DNA of 64,000 nucleotides from CAVXJN01 sp963773585 (lineage in GTDB: Bacteria > Pseudomonadota > Gammaproteobacteria > JASBUN01): contig CAVZBR010000006.1 of NCBI GenBank assembly GCA_963773585.1, forward strand, positions 248,001 through 312,000, given 5' to 3'. Below, in pieces: positions 17,231-24,552 of this stretch. Every line of letters starts with the position of its first letter. The stretch's first letter is position 1. A model generated the notes under the pieces. The model was not told the origin of the DNA, did no database searches, and worked only from the letters and a program-made list of their open reading frames with translations. A program made the translations under genes and the position numbers.

Positions 17231-17988
17231 AGCAGGACTCCGCTGATGTAGACGCCACCGATGAGCAGTGCGAGCAGCACGGCGGCAAAAACCCACGTGG
17301 AAGCCAGACTCAAATCCGGAACGTCACCACCATTGGCCGGACCGACCACCAGACCCTGAAGCAGCCGCGCGCCGGCCCAACTCCACAGCACCCAGATCGC
17401 CACCACGACTAGCGCCGCCAGGGGCGCCTTCGGTGTCGCAGCGAACACGGTCACGAGCATGGCAAAGAAGCTGGGGAACAATGGCACGGCAATGACCGCA
17501 AGGACCACGCCGACCAACACACCGGACAGGCGCGGCAACATTTGCGCAAGACCGCCGTAGAGACCGGTATAGGCGGCCCCGAAACCGCGTTCCAGGCGCG
17601 CGGCGAGCAGCGCCAGCAGCACCAACGGCAAACTGAAGCCGAGCGCGTGCAGACGAACCAGCTGCAGGTCGGTGTGATCGAGGACTACCACCACCCAGAG
17701 CAATGCCCACGCAGAAGTGGCGAGGTAGCCGATCCAATGCCCCACTTCCCGCAATCCCACGGCGCGAAAGGCATACAGCGCAGAGGTCAGTAACGCCAGT
17801 GCGAGGAACCATCGCGATGTCGGCGGCAAACTCGCGGATACCAGGCTCAGACCGATCTGCGGCCACAGCAATAAGAGGATCGCCCGCGCCGCTGCGTTAC
17901 GAACCCGATTGAACAGGAAATTGAAAATCATGCTCAAAGGGAACAACGGCAGAAATATTCCCGCGAGCCAGGGACCGAACGTCGTCAT
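17227..17988 (-). CDS. Third membrane protein of the DAB operon, function unknown
   Basis: 253 residues and very hydrophobic, with about seven predicted membrane segments (for example WLAGIFLPLFPLSMIFNFLF, SFFAMLVTVFAAT, WVFAAVLLALLIGGVYISG). It lies between dabB (stop 2 bp upstream) and dabA (ATGA overlap), so stoichiometric synthesis with DabAB is likely. I do not recognise catalytic motifs. It resembles the small membrane protein that accompanies dabAB in other cso-linked DAB operons and may be an extra ion-path or assembly subunit. Confidence 0.75.
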   Translation of the reverse strand: MTTFGPWLAGIFLPLFPLSMIFNFLFNRVRNAAARAILLLLWPQIGLSLVSASLPPTSRWFLALALLTSALYAFRAVGLREVGHWIGYLATSAWALLWVVVVLDHTDLQLVRLHALGFSLPLVLLALLAARLERGFGAAYTGLYGGLAQMLPRLSGVLVGVVLAVIAVPLFPSFFAMLVTVFAATPKAPLAALVVVAIWVLWSWAGARLLQGLVVGPANGGDVPDLSLASTWVFAAVLLALLIGGVYISGVLL

Positions 17989-17989
17989 C

Positions 17990-19675
17990 TCACACCCACC
18001 TCAGCCAAACGTTGAGTCGCGTGGATGCCGCCAGAAGTACCCGGGCCATACGGCTGAACAAATCGATGAGATAAAACTCCCGCGATACCAGGGTGTAGAA
18101 CATCAGCCACAGGCGGCCTGGAATTGCATGCCGGCGGCGGCCGTTTTGCTCTGCGTAATAGGTCAGTACCCAGCCGGTGACAATCAAACCGGTGAGCACC
18201 CCTACCAGCACGTCGAAGCGCAGCACACTGATATTGGCCGCGGCGTAGATCTGCTCACGAAATGCCGCATCGGGATACAGGAACAAGTCGAACGCGTGAC
18301 TCACCAGGGTGTAACCGAGCACCACGACTGCGAACGAAAATATGCTCAGGGTCACCAGTCGTCCCAGATTCTGGCTGCGCATGCGATAGGTCGCGAAAAT
18401 CAACTGCGCGCCGGTCACCCATCCGAAGAACAACAGCACGATAGCGCCTTGTTCCTGAAAATGATCGCCCGCCACCAGCAAATGGGCGGCCAACAAGATG
18501 GTCACCGGTACCGCCAATGTAATGGCCGCCATCAACATCCAGGGGCGACGCACCCGTGCCGGGCGACGCTCGATGACGAACTTGTAGAGTTCGTCCTTGG
18601 GTACCCGGTCGTCCTTGCGAGCCGCGTTGATGACGCCGCCGGCACCTAGGAACAGCGTTCCCTTGAACAACCCATGAGAGATGAGATGGAAAATGGCCAG
18701 AGAAAAAGCCCCGACCCCGCACTCCATGATCATGAAGCCCATTTGCCCCATGGTGGAGTAACCGAGGGATTTCTTGATGTCATTTTGGGTCAGCATGAGA
18801 GTGGAGCCGATCAATGCGGTAACCAGGCCGACAATGAATACCCAAGGCAGCACGCCGTCGGTATGCACGAATACGGGCGCAAAGCGATTGATCAGAAAGC
18901 CGCCTGCATTCACGATTCCGGCATGCATCAAAGCTGAAACCGGTGTCGGGCCAGCCATGGTATAGGGCAGCCAGTTATGGAGCAGAAACTGCGCCGAGCG
19001 CGCGAAGGCGGCCAGTGCCACCAGCCCGGCGACCAATTCCATCAATGGGAGACCGAACATTGTGTGCGCCGGCGCGCGCTCACCGATCAGGGCGAAGATT
19101 TCAGAAAGCGACCAGGTCCCGTACGCGTGGTACAGCAAACCGGCCGCCAGCACCAATGGCAGGTCGCCCAAACGATAGGTGATGAGGGTCCAAAATGCGT
19201 AACGGTTGGCGGAGTGACTACGGGTGTCCTGGCCCAGAAGAAAATACAGCAGCACGCCAATCAGATGCCAAGCGATCAGCAAGGTGATCAGGTCCCCGGC
19301 GCTGACCATCACCAGCAGGGTCGCGGTCATGAGATCCAGCAGCGCGAAGAAGCGTCCATAGCCGGCTTCTTCGGCCATGTACCGCACCGAATAGATGTGA
19401 ACGATCAAGCTGATGCCGGCGATTACCACCGCCATCAGCGAACTGAGCGGATCGAACAGGAAGATGCCCCAGGACCCGGCCAACGCCAGCTGTCCGGACG
19501 CGCCGCGAACCACTGCGACCGCAAGCACCACGGCAGCGAGACCGAAGGTCATAGCCGCGGCGATCACGCTCAACCGGGCCACCCGCCGCCCAATGCGCGC
19601 GTAGAGCAGCTGTGTCAGCACAGCGGAGAACAGCGGTAAGGCTGCAACCACTACAACGAGCTGTTCCATGGTCAT
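17990..19675 (-). CDS. dabB: DabB, NuoL/MrpA-like membrane subunit of the DAB complex
   Basis: 561 residues with many transmembrane helices. Proton-translocating quinone-oxidoreductase fold with hallmark segments: FDPLSSLMAVVIAGISLIVH, RFFALLDLMTATLLVMVSA, WLPYTMAGPTPVSALMHAG (key charged/His region) and NDIKKSLGYSTMGQMGFMI. DabB conducts H+ or Na+ to drive DabA. Start ATG 19675 (MTMEQL). It follows mcdB closely in the leftward operon. Confidence 0.92.
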   Translation of the reverse strand: MTMEQLVVVVAALPLFSAVLTQLLYARIGRRVARLSVIAAAMTFGLAAVVLAVAVVRGASGQLALAGSWGIFLFDPLSSLMAVVIAGISLIVHIYSVRYMAEEAGYGRFFALLDLMTATLLVMVSAGDLITLLIAWHLIGVLLYFLLGQDTRSHSANRYAFWTLITYRLGDLPLVLAAGLLYHAYGTWSLSEIFALIGERAPAHTMFGLPLMELVAGLVALAAFARSAQFLLHNWLPYTMAGPTPVSALMHAGIVNAGGFLINRFAPVFVHTDGVLPWVFIVGLVTALIGSTLMLTQNDIKKSLGYSTMGQMGFMIMECGVGAFSLAIFHLISHGLFKGTLFLGAGGVINAARKDDRVPKDELYKFVIERRPARVRRPWMLMAAITLAVPVTILLAAHLLVAGDHFQEQGAIVLLFFGWVTGAQLIFATYRMRSQNLGRLVTLSIFSFAVVVLGYTLVSHAFDLFLYPDAAFREQIYAAANISVLRFDVLVGVLTGLIVTGWVLTYYAEQNGRRRHAIPGRLWLMFYTLVSREFYLIDLFSRMARVLLAASTRLNVWLRWV

Positions 19676-19717
19676 GGTTCGACTCCCCTGCGACGGCCGC
19701 GTGGTGCGATGGCGTCT

Positions 19718-19945
19718 TCAATCGGGCCAGATGCGGCGCCCGCTCTGATACGGGTCGCGACCTCGGCTGTGGTTGCCATCAGCGCGCTGGGCGACTGATT
19801 TGGCCTTTGGCCGTGGCTGGGTCTTTTTTTTGGACGACGACGACGTCGCGCTCTGGCTGGCGCCGCCCTTTTTGTCTGCAGCGGCCGCCTTGGTTTTACG
19901 CATCGAAGCGACCAGCTTTTCGCCGGTTTTGTCGTTCGCGGTCAT
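19718..19945 (-). CDS. mcdB: McdB (alpha-type), carboxysome positioning adaptor
   Basis: 75 residues, highly charged and predicted disordered (KTKAAAADKKGG, TSSSSKKKTQPRPKAK). It ends GRRIWPD, with the C-terminal tryptophan shared by alpha-McdB proteins. The ATG overlaps the mcdA stop by 4 bp. McdB coats carboxysomes and stimulates McdA ATPase, spreading carboxysomes over the nucleoid. Identification rests on size, composition, terminal Trp and partner gene, because McdB sequences diverge strongly. Confidence 0.82.
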   Translation of the reverse strand: MTANDKTGEKLVASMRKTKAAAADKKGGASQSATSSSSKKKTQPRPKAKSVAQRADGNHSRGRDPYQSGRRIWPD

Positions 19946-20568
19946 GGCTTGACTACCTCACTGATCAGGTTTTGGATCTCGGCGACAGCGGCTTCGCCGC
20001 TGCGTCCCATATCCAGCACACTTTTTCCTTCCAGCACGCTGGCGCGATATACGGCGCGGCGGCAAAGGGCCGTTTCAGCGGCCGGCAGTTCCAGCTCTGC
20101 CAGGGCTTGGCGCATCATCCGGGAAAGCCGGGTGCGCGGTTCGAGCTGGTTTATCACCAGCAGCGCTCTTAGATCCGGGTTGCTCTTGCGCGCTTGTTCA
20201 ACAGCCTGTTCGATATGCACGGTCGCCCACAGGTCGAGGGGCGAGGGCTGCACGGGTATCAACGCTACGTCACTCACTTCGAGCGCCGCGTGGGTCTGAG
20301 GAGCATGCACCGACGGCGGACAATCAATCACCACGTGATCAAACCCACTGGCGCTCCGAGCAAATCGGTCCGCGAGACCCGTCGCCATTTCGACCACACT
20401 GGGGTCCGAGTCGGAACCGGCAATCTGCTGCCATTGCAATACCGAGCCTTGAGGATCCGCGTCGAACACCACGGTAGAACCTCGTTTGGCCAAGGCCGAG
20501 GCGAGGTTTACGGCGAGCGTCGTCTTGCCCGCTCCGCCTTTATTGCCCACCAGTGCAATCACGGCCAC
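19942..20568 (-). CDS. mcdA: McdA, ParA-type ATPase for carboxysome positioning
   Basis: 208 residues. Deviant Walker A is NKGGAGKTTLAVNLA, Walker A' is FDADPQGS and Walker B is HVVIDCPPS. The size is that of a compact ParA/MinD ATPase without an N-terminal DNA-binding domain. It binds the nucleoid in its ATP form and is released by McdB. The start appears to be GTG at 20568, 11 bp after the acRAF stop. Its place inside the cso operon, next to mcdB, separates it from chromosome-segregation ParA. Confidence 0.9.
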   Translation of the reverse strand: MAVIALVGNKGGAGKTTLAVNLASALAKRGSTVVFDADPQGSVLQWQQIAGSDSDPSVVEMATGLADRFARSASGFDHVVIDCPPSVHAPQTHAALEVSDVALIPVQPSPLDLWATVHIEQAVEQARKSNPDLRALLVINQLEPRTRLSRMMRQALAELELPAAETALCRRAVYRASVLEGKSVLDMGRSGEAAVAEIQNLISEVVKP

Positions 20569-20579
20569 GGCGGTCGCTC

Positions 20580-20840
20580 TCAGTCGGTCCCGTCGGGATA
20601 GAGCGCTTCGAGCTGTTCGGCAAAACGGCGCTGGGCATCGCCGAGTTCATCCTCGCCTTCTTCGGCGTGAATGGTGATGTTCGCGTAATTGCGGCCGAAC
20701 CCGATGTCCGGGTAAAGCCCTTCCCGTTCTGAAAGCTCCGCCGCCTGTTCGAGAAAATCTCGCAACGCAGAATAGTCAGGAAACGCGTAGCGCCTCTCCA
20801 GGCGATGTGGTCGTTTGCGTTCCTCCCATTGGTTACTCAC
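20580..20840 (-). CDS. acRAF, alpha-carboxysome RuBisCO assembly factor (pterin dehydratase-like)
   Basis: 86 residues with the pterin-4a-carbinolamine dehydratase fold: RYAFPDYSALRDFLEQAAEL, GLYPDIGFGRNYANITIHAEE. In alpha-carboxysome operons this protein is a RuBisCO assembly chaperone and not a pterin enzyme. GTG start at 20840 with GAGGAG upstream. It sits between the bacterioferritin-like gene and mcdA, a conserved order in sulfur bacteria. Confidence 0.87.
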   Translation of the reverse strand: MSNQWEERKRPHRLERRYAFPDYSALRDFLEQAAELSEREGLYPDIGFGRNYANITIHAEEGEDELGDAQRRFAEQLEALYPDGTD

Positions 20841-20852
20841 GGCGTATCTCCT

Positions 20853-21332
20853 CTAGAAAGTGGCGCGCGGTTGCACCGAGATCGAATCGCCGGGTCGTTC
20901 CAGCTCTTCGAGCCAACGGGCGAGCTCGCGCCCATGGGCTTGTTCCTCCCCAAGGAGCGTTTCGAAAAACAAACGACCATCGTGGTCGCCTTGGCGGGCG
21001 CAAAAACGGGTTGCGTCCTCATAGAGGTGCACCAGTTCGTGTTCCAGCGCCTGGTCGTGACGCAACAACGTCTGCAGGTCCTGTCCGAACTGTACCGGAC
21101 GAAGTTGCGACGCATTGGGCGCTACTCCGAGTGCGAGCATGCGAGAGATGATCCGGTCCACGTGACCCAGTTCCTCGGTGGCCTCATTGCGCAGGCGCTT
21201 GGCCGGCTCAGCCAGCCCCCAGGCCGCAGCCAATCGCGCCTGGGTGCTGTACTGCTGAACCGCGCTAAACTCTAGGCTCAGCGCCCGACCGAGATAGCCG
21301 AGTACACGCGGATCGGATGGTCTCTGCATCAT
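20853..21332 (-). CDS. Bacterioferritin-family four-helix protein of the cso operon
   Basis: 159 residues. Ferritin-like helices with diiron-type residues: SLEFSAVQQYSTQARL, NEATEELGHVDRII, HDQALEHELVHLYEDA and ETLLGEEQAHGRELARWL. Genes of this type recur in alpha-carboxysome operons. The role is unsettled; iron storage or oxidative protection are the usual proposals. ATG 21332; the stop is 12 bp before acRAF. Confidence 0.85.
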   Translation of the reverse strand: MMQRPSDPRVLGYLGRALSLEFSAVQQYSTQARLAAAWGLAEPAKRLRNEATEELGHVDRIISRMLALGVAPNASQLRPVQFGQDLQTLLRHDQALEHELVHLYEDATRFCARQGDHDGRLFFETLLGEEQAHGRELARWLEELERPGDSISVQPRATF

Positions 21333-21372
21333 GACGACGGAACGTACTGTTGCTCTATACCCATCAACTCAC

Positions 21373-21696
21373 TTAGCTACGCGCAGGACGATTTCCGGCG
21401 ATTGCATCTTCGCCCCCGAGCACCGGTTCTACTTCGCGATGCGGACGGGCAATGATGTGTGCGGCAACCAGACCGTCGCCGACGCGCTCGCAGGCGTCGG
21501 CCCCGGCGCGCACGGCCGCGTTGACCGCGCCGGTTTCGCCACGCACCAATACAGTGACATAACCACCGCCGACGAATTCGCGTCCGATCAGACGCACCTC
21601 GGCGGCCTTGGTCATGGCATCCGCCGCTTCAATGGCGGGCACCAGCCCGCGGGTTTCAATCATGCCGAGTGCAATACCGTAGGTATCGTTGGCCAT
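21373..21696 (-). CDS. csoS1B: CsoS1 hexameric shell protein with short C-terminal extension (CsoS1B-like)
   Basis: 107 residues, single BMC domain: YGIALGMIETRGLVPAIEA, VRLIGREFVGGGYVTVLVRG, and HIIARPHREVEPVL. Compared with the other two copies it has a longer, distinct tail (GGEDAIAGNRPARS), which fits CsoS1B of Halothiobacillus. It is the third of three tandem hexamer genes. The shell hexamer lets bicarbonate, RuBP and 3-phosphoglycerate through its central pore. Confidence 0.93.
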   Translation of the reverse strand: MANDTYGIALGMIETRGLVPAIEAADAMTKAAEVRLIGREFVGGGYVTVLVRGETGAVNAAVRAGADACERVGDGLVAAHIIARPHREVEPVLGGEDAIAGNRPARS

Positions 21697-21741
21697 GGCT
21701 GGAATCTCCTGTTGCGTAATAAAGAGTTGCTAACGGGTTGT

Positions 21742-22059
21742 TTATGCCGCCGCGGTATCGGACGATTCACCGCCCGTGGGCAGAACCGGCTCCACTTCGC
21801 GGTGCGGACGGGCAATGATGTGTGCGGCAACCAGACCGTCGCCCACGCGCTCGCAGGCATCGGCACCGGCACGCACGGCCGCGTTGACCGCACCGGTTTC
21901 GCCGCGCACCAACACCGTGACATAGCCGCCACCCACGAATTCACGACCAATGAGACGCACCTCAGCAGCCTTGGTCATGGCGTCCGCCGCTTCAATGGCG
22001 GGAACCAACCCGCGGGTCTCGATCATGCCCAATGCAATACCGTACTTGTCAGTTGCCAT
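21742..22059 (-). CDS. csoS1A: CsoS1 hexameric shell protein (CsoS1A-like)
   Basis: 105 residues. The BMC core is almost identical to that of the neighbouring copies; the tail is LPTGGESSDTAAA. Middle gene of the tandem triplet. The A/C letters are assigned by order and tail length, so they are tentative. The strong sequence identity among the three makes this stretch prone to recombination or assembly collapse. Confidence 0.92.
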   Translation of the reverse strand: MATDKYGIALGMIETRGLVPAIEAADAMTKAAEVRLIGREFVGGGYVTVLVRGETGAVNAAVRAGADACERVGDGLVAAHIIARPHREVEPVLPTGGESSDTAAA

Positions 22060-22100
22060 CTTTTTATCTCCGTCGTCGGAATTGAAAAAACAAACTGCGT

Positions 22101-22391
22101 CTATTTCTTGCCCAGTACCGGCTCGACCTCGCGGTGCGGGCGAGCAATGATGTGCGCGGCAACCAAACCGTCACCGACGCGTTCACAGGCGTCGGCTCCG
22201 GCGCGTACCGCCGCATTCACGGCACCGGTTTCGCCGCGCACCAGGACGCTGACGTAACCGCCGCCTACGAATTCACGACCGATCAGACGCACTTCCGCGG
22301 CTTTGGTCATGGCGTCCGCCGCCTCGATGGCGGGCACCAGTCCGCGCGTCTCGATCATGCCCAATGCGATTCCGTAAGTTTCATCTGCCAT
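22101..22391 (-). CDS. csoS1C: CsoS1 hexameric shell protein (CsoS1C-like)
   Basis: 96 residues ending EPVLGKK, the shortest of the three. It differs in the core by GGGYVSVLVRG where the others have YVTV. First of the CsoS1 triplet after the pentamer genes, as in Halothiobacillus (csoS4B-csoS1C-csoS1A-csoS1B). Confidence 0.92.
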   Translation of the reverse strand: MADETYGIALGMIETRGLVPAIEAADAMTKAAEVRLIGREFVGGGYVSVLVRGETGAVNAAVRAGADACERVGDGLVAAHIIARPHREVEPVLGKK

Positions 22392-22406
22392 ATTCGTGTC
22401 TCCTGC

Positions 22407-22727
22407 TTAGTTTCTTTCCTGTTCCAGGGGCTCGTGACCCTGCGAGTTGCTCTTTCCGTCCCGGCCCTGCCGAGTTTCCGATTCGGCCTCCCAGAAATCG
22501 ATGATTCCAGCGATGGTGAGATCGGTGAAAACCCCGAAATCACCGCAGGCATAACGCGCCGCCGACCCACTGACCGTGAACACCCAGTTACCCGCGCGCG
22601 CGCCGACCGGGTCTACCGCCACATGGCGCGCGCCCTTGGCATCCCGCAAGACGCGTAGACTGGTCTGCTTCAATCCAGCCACTCGTCGTGTGCACACCAA
22701 TGGTGCTTCGACCTGAAGGATGTCCAT
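22407..22727 (-). CDS. csoS4B: CsoS4B pentameric vertex protein
   Basis: 106 residues (BMV/EutN-CcmL fold): MDILQVEAPLVCTRRVAGLK, VAVDPVGARAGNWVFTVSGSAAR, LTIAGIIDFW. It caps the twelve vertices of the icosahedral shell. The tail after the fold (ESETRQGRDGKSNSQGHE) is longer than in CsoS4A and likely disordered. It follows csoS4A by 10 bp. Confidence 0.93.
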   Translation of the reverse strand: MDILQVEAPLVCTRRVAGLKQTSLRVLRDAKGARHVAVDPVGARAGNWVFTVSGSAARYACGDFGVFTDLTIAGIIDFWEAESETRQGRDGKSNSQGHEPLEQERN

Positions 22728-22737
22728 TCGCTGCGCC

Positions 22738-22995
22738 TCAGTCCTGAGCTTCTTCCGGCGGCCAGTGGTCGATGATTCCGACGATGGTCAAGTCGCTGGG
22801 ATATTCCTTGCTGCCCGCCGCTTCGCGGGCCGCCGAACTGCCAACACAGATCACCCAATCGCCTGGAATACAACCAACGGCGTCTACCGCTACCAGCATG
22901 GAACTGCCGTCGCGTACCACCTGCATGTGCCGGTGCTCCAGGCCTGGGATGCGATTGGTCGCTACCAGCGGCCGTTCTACCTGACAAATCTTCAT
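22738..22995 (-). CDS. csoS4A: CsoS4A pentameric vertex protein
   Basis: 85 residues from ATG 22995 (MKICQVERPLVATNRIPGLE). The BMV fold contains VAVDAVGCIPGDWVICVGSSAAR and LTIVGIIDHW. The start codon overlaps the csoSCA stop, implying coupled translation. Vertex protein that closes the shell together with CsoS4B. Confidence 0.93.
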   Translation of the reverse strand: MKICQVERPLVATNRIPGLEHRHMQVVRDGSSMLVAVDAVGCIPGDWVICVGSSAAREAAGSKEYPSDLTIVGIIDHWPPEEAQD

Positions 22996-24512
22996 CAGTG
23001 CGCCTCCCCTGTTGCCTCGCCGTCGAGCGAGCAGCCCACCACTTCGATGCGGCCATCGCTGGCGTAATCGCGCACCAGCATGAGCGTGTGCAACAACCCG
23101 CGATCGATCAGATCGCCATAGCGCCCAGCCAGAGCTTGCGCCACACGCTGACAACGCCCGACCGCGCGATCGCGCGCACCGGGCACGTGGCCCTGATAGT
23201 CAAAGCGCACCACTATCGGAATGGGCAAACCATGGGCGATGTTCAAGCGCGAAAAAATCTTCACGCCGACATCCAGATCGGGCGCCGCCTCCTCGACGGT
23301 ATCGAGATAGGCGAAATAAGTCAGATTGCGAAGCTGTATTTCCTCGAAACCCTTGCCTGCACCGATGAATCGCTCGGCATGTCCGATATCCTGATAGCGT
23401 TCGCCGTGGAAACTGCGCACGTAATCGAGCTGGGACAGGTTGTTTTCCAGCAGCCGTGCCATCAACCGTTGCATGCCTTGCGGCACTTCCGCAGCCACCT
23501 CGCGCACTTTCGCCTCGATACACTGCTGCGCCTGCTGCGCGGACAAGCGCTGGGTCGCGTCATAGAGTTCGCGCGCGTCGATGTAGCGCACTGGATCGAT
23601 GTCGCCATCGACATCGGCCACATGAACACGGATGGCATCGGTATCGGTGTCCAATCCGATCAACAGCAAATCGATTGAAGCGCCGCAGCAGTGCGTGTTC
23701 TGCACCGCCTGCTGAAAACTGCGCAGTCGCTCAAGTCCGGCATGGGCCGCTGCGACGGTATTGGAACCGTGGGCCGCACAACCTTCGTTGGGATCGCCGG
23801 AGCTGTAGTGATACACCACCGCTTTGAGATAGCGCGTCGGTGCGTCGGCGGTATTGGGCAAACCCTCGCGGAACCGCATCAACTCGGTTTCGGTCCATTT
23901 TTCCAGACTGTCGTCGATATCGAACAGCGCACCGGCATATGACTTGCGCCGCACGGCGCGATACGGCAACCGCAGCACGAAGCGAACGACGTGGGCCAAC
24001 CGACCGTCGGCGCAAGGCGAAATATCTAGAGTGTGGAACCCGCATTCCTGCAAAAACGTGTCGAATTGAGCTTCGTCGTGCGAACCCAGCGGATCCGTCG
24101 TGAAGAAGTCATCGCTGAAACGGCGATACGTTTCGAATACACACCAGGCGAACAGCCGACGCATGTCGAGCTGTTCAACCCAGGCATCGGCCAGAATGTG
24201 TCTGGGCAACTTGAAACCGAGGTGCTCGCGGGCAACACGTTGCGCGCGTGTCTCGAAATCCTCTTCGTGCTGCAAGCCGGAGATGCGCTTGAGGGCAGGC
24301 ACAATGGCGTCGAAGGAGGACTTGACCCGCTGTTCGTAGTCGCACAAGCGGGCATTTTCCTCGGCCCGCGCCAACGGATGAGAACCACGCACAATCCCTG
24401 CGCTCACGCGCCGGGATTCGGCACGCGCGCCCGTCACCGCACCAGGACGCCGCCGCGGGGCGGTCGCCTGAGGCGAGTGACCTTTCAGGGATTGATTGCG
24501 ATAGTTCAACAT
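22995..24512 (-). CDS. csoSCA: Carboxysomal carbonic anhydrase CsoSCA (CsoS3)
   Basis: 505 residues. Zinc ligands by family pattern are Cys167 (DISPCADGRLAH), His235 (VVYHYSSGD) and Cys245 (NEGCAAHG), with the Asp-Arg pair in CADGR. The disordered N-terminus (residues 1-50, Arg/Pro rich) is where CsoSCA is known to bind RuBisCO. It converts bicarbonate to CO2 inside the shell. ATG 24512 lies close behind its AGGAG. It is 40 bp downstream of csoS2. Confidence 0.94.
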   Translation of the reverse strand: MLNYRNQSLKGHSPQATAPRRRPGAVTGARAESRRVSAGIVRGSHPLARAEENARLCDYEQRVKSSFDAIVPALKRISGLQHEEDFETRAQRVAREHLGFKLPRHILADAWVEQLDMRRLFAWCVFETYRRFSDDFFTTDPLGSHDEAQFDTFLQECGFHTLDISPCADGRLAHVVRFVLRLPYRAVRRKSYAGALFDIDDSLEKWTETELMRFREGLPNTADAPTRYLKAVVYHYSSGDPNEGCAAHGSNTVAAAHAGLERLRSFQQAVQNTHCCGASIDLLLIGLDTDTDAIRVHVADVDGDIDPVRYIDARELYDATQRLSAQQAQQCIEAKVREVAAEVPQGMQRLMARLLENNLSQLDYVRSFHGERYQDIGHAERFIGAGKGFEEIQLRNLTYFAYLDTVEEAAPDLDVGVKIFSRLNIAHGLPIPIVVRFDYQGHVPGARDRAVGRCQRVAQALAGRYGDLIDRGLLHTLMLVRDYASDGRIEVVGCSLDGEATGEAH

Positions 24513-24552
24513 GCTCCTAGCTCGGTTCGCTCAATTTTCAATGCCGCCCGAC

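Noticed and set aside
21373..22391. Three long near-identical repeats
   Set aside because: As a mobile or structural repeat: they are the three tandem csoS1 genes, explained by gene duplication.
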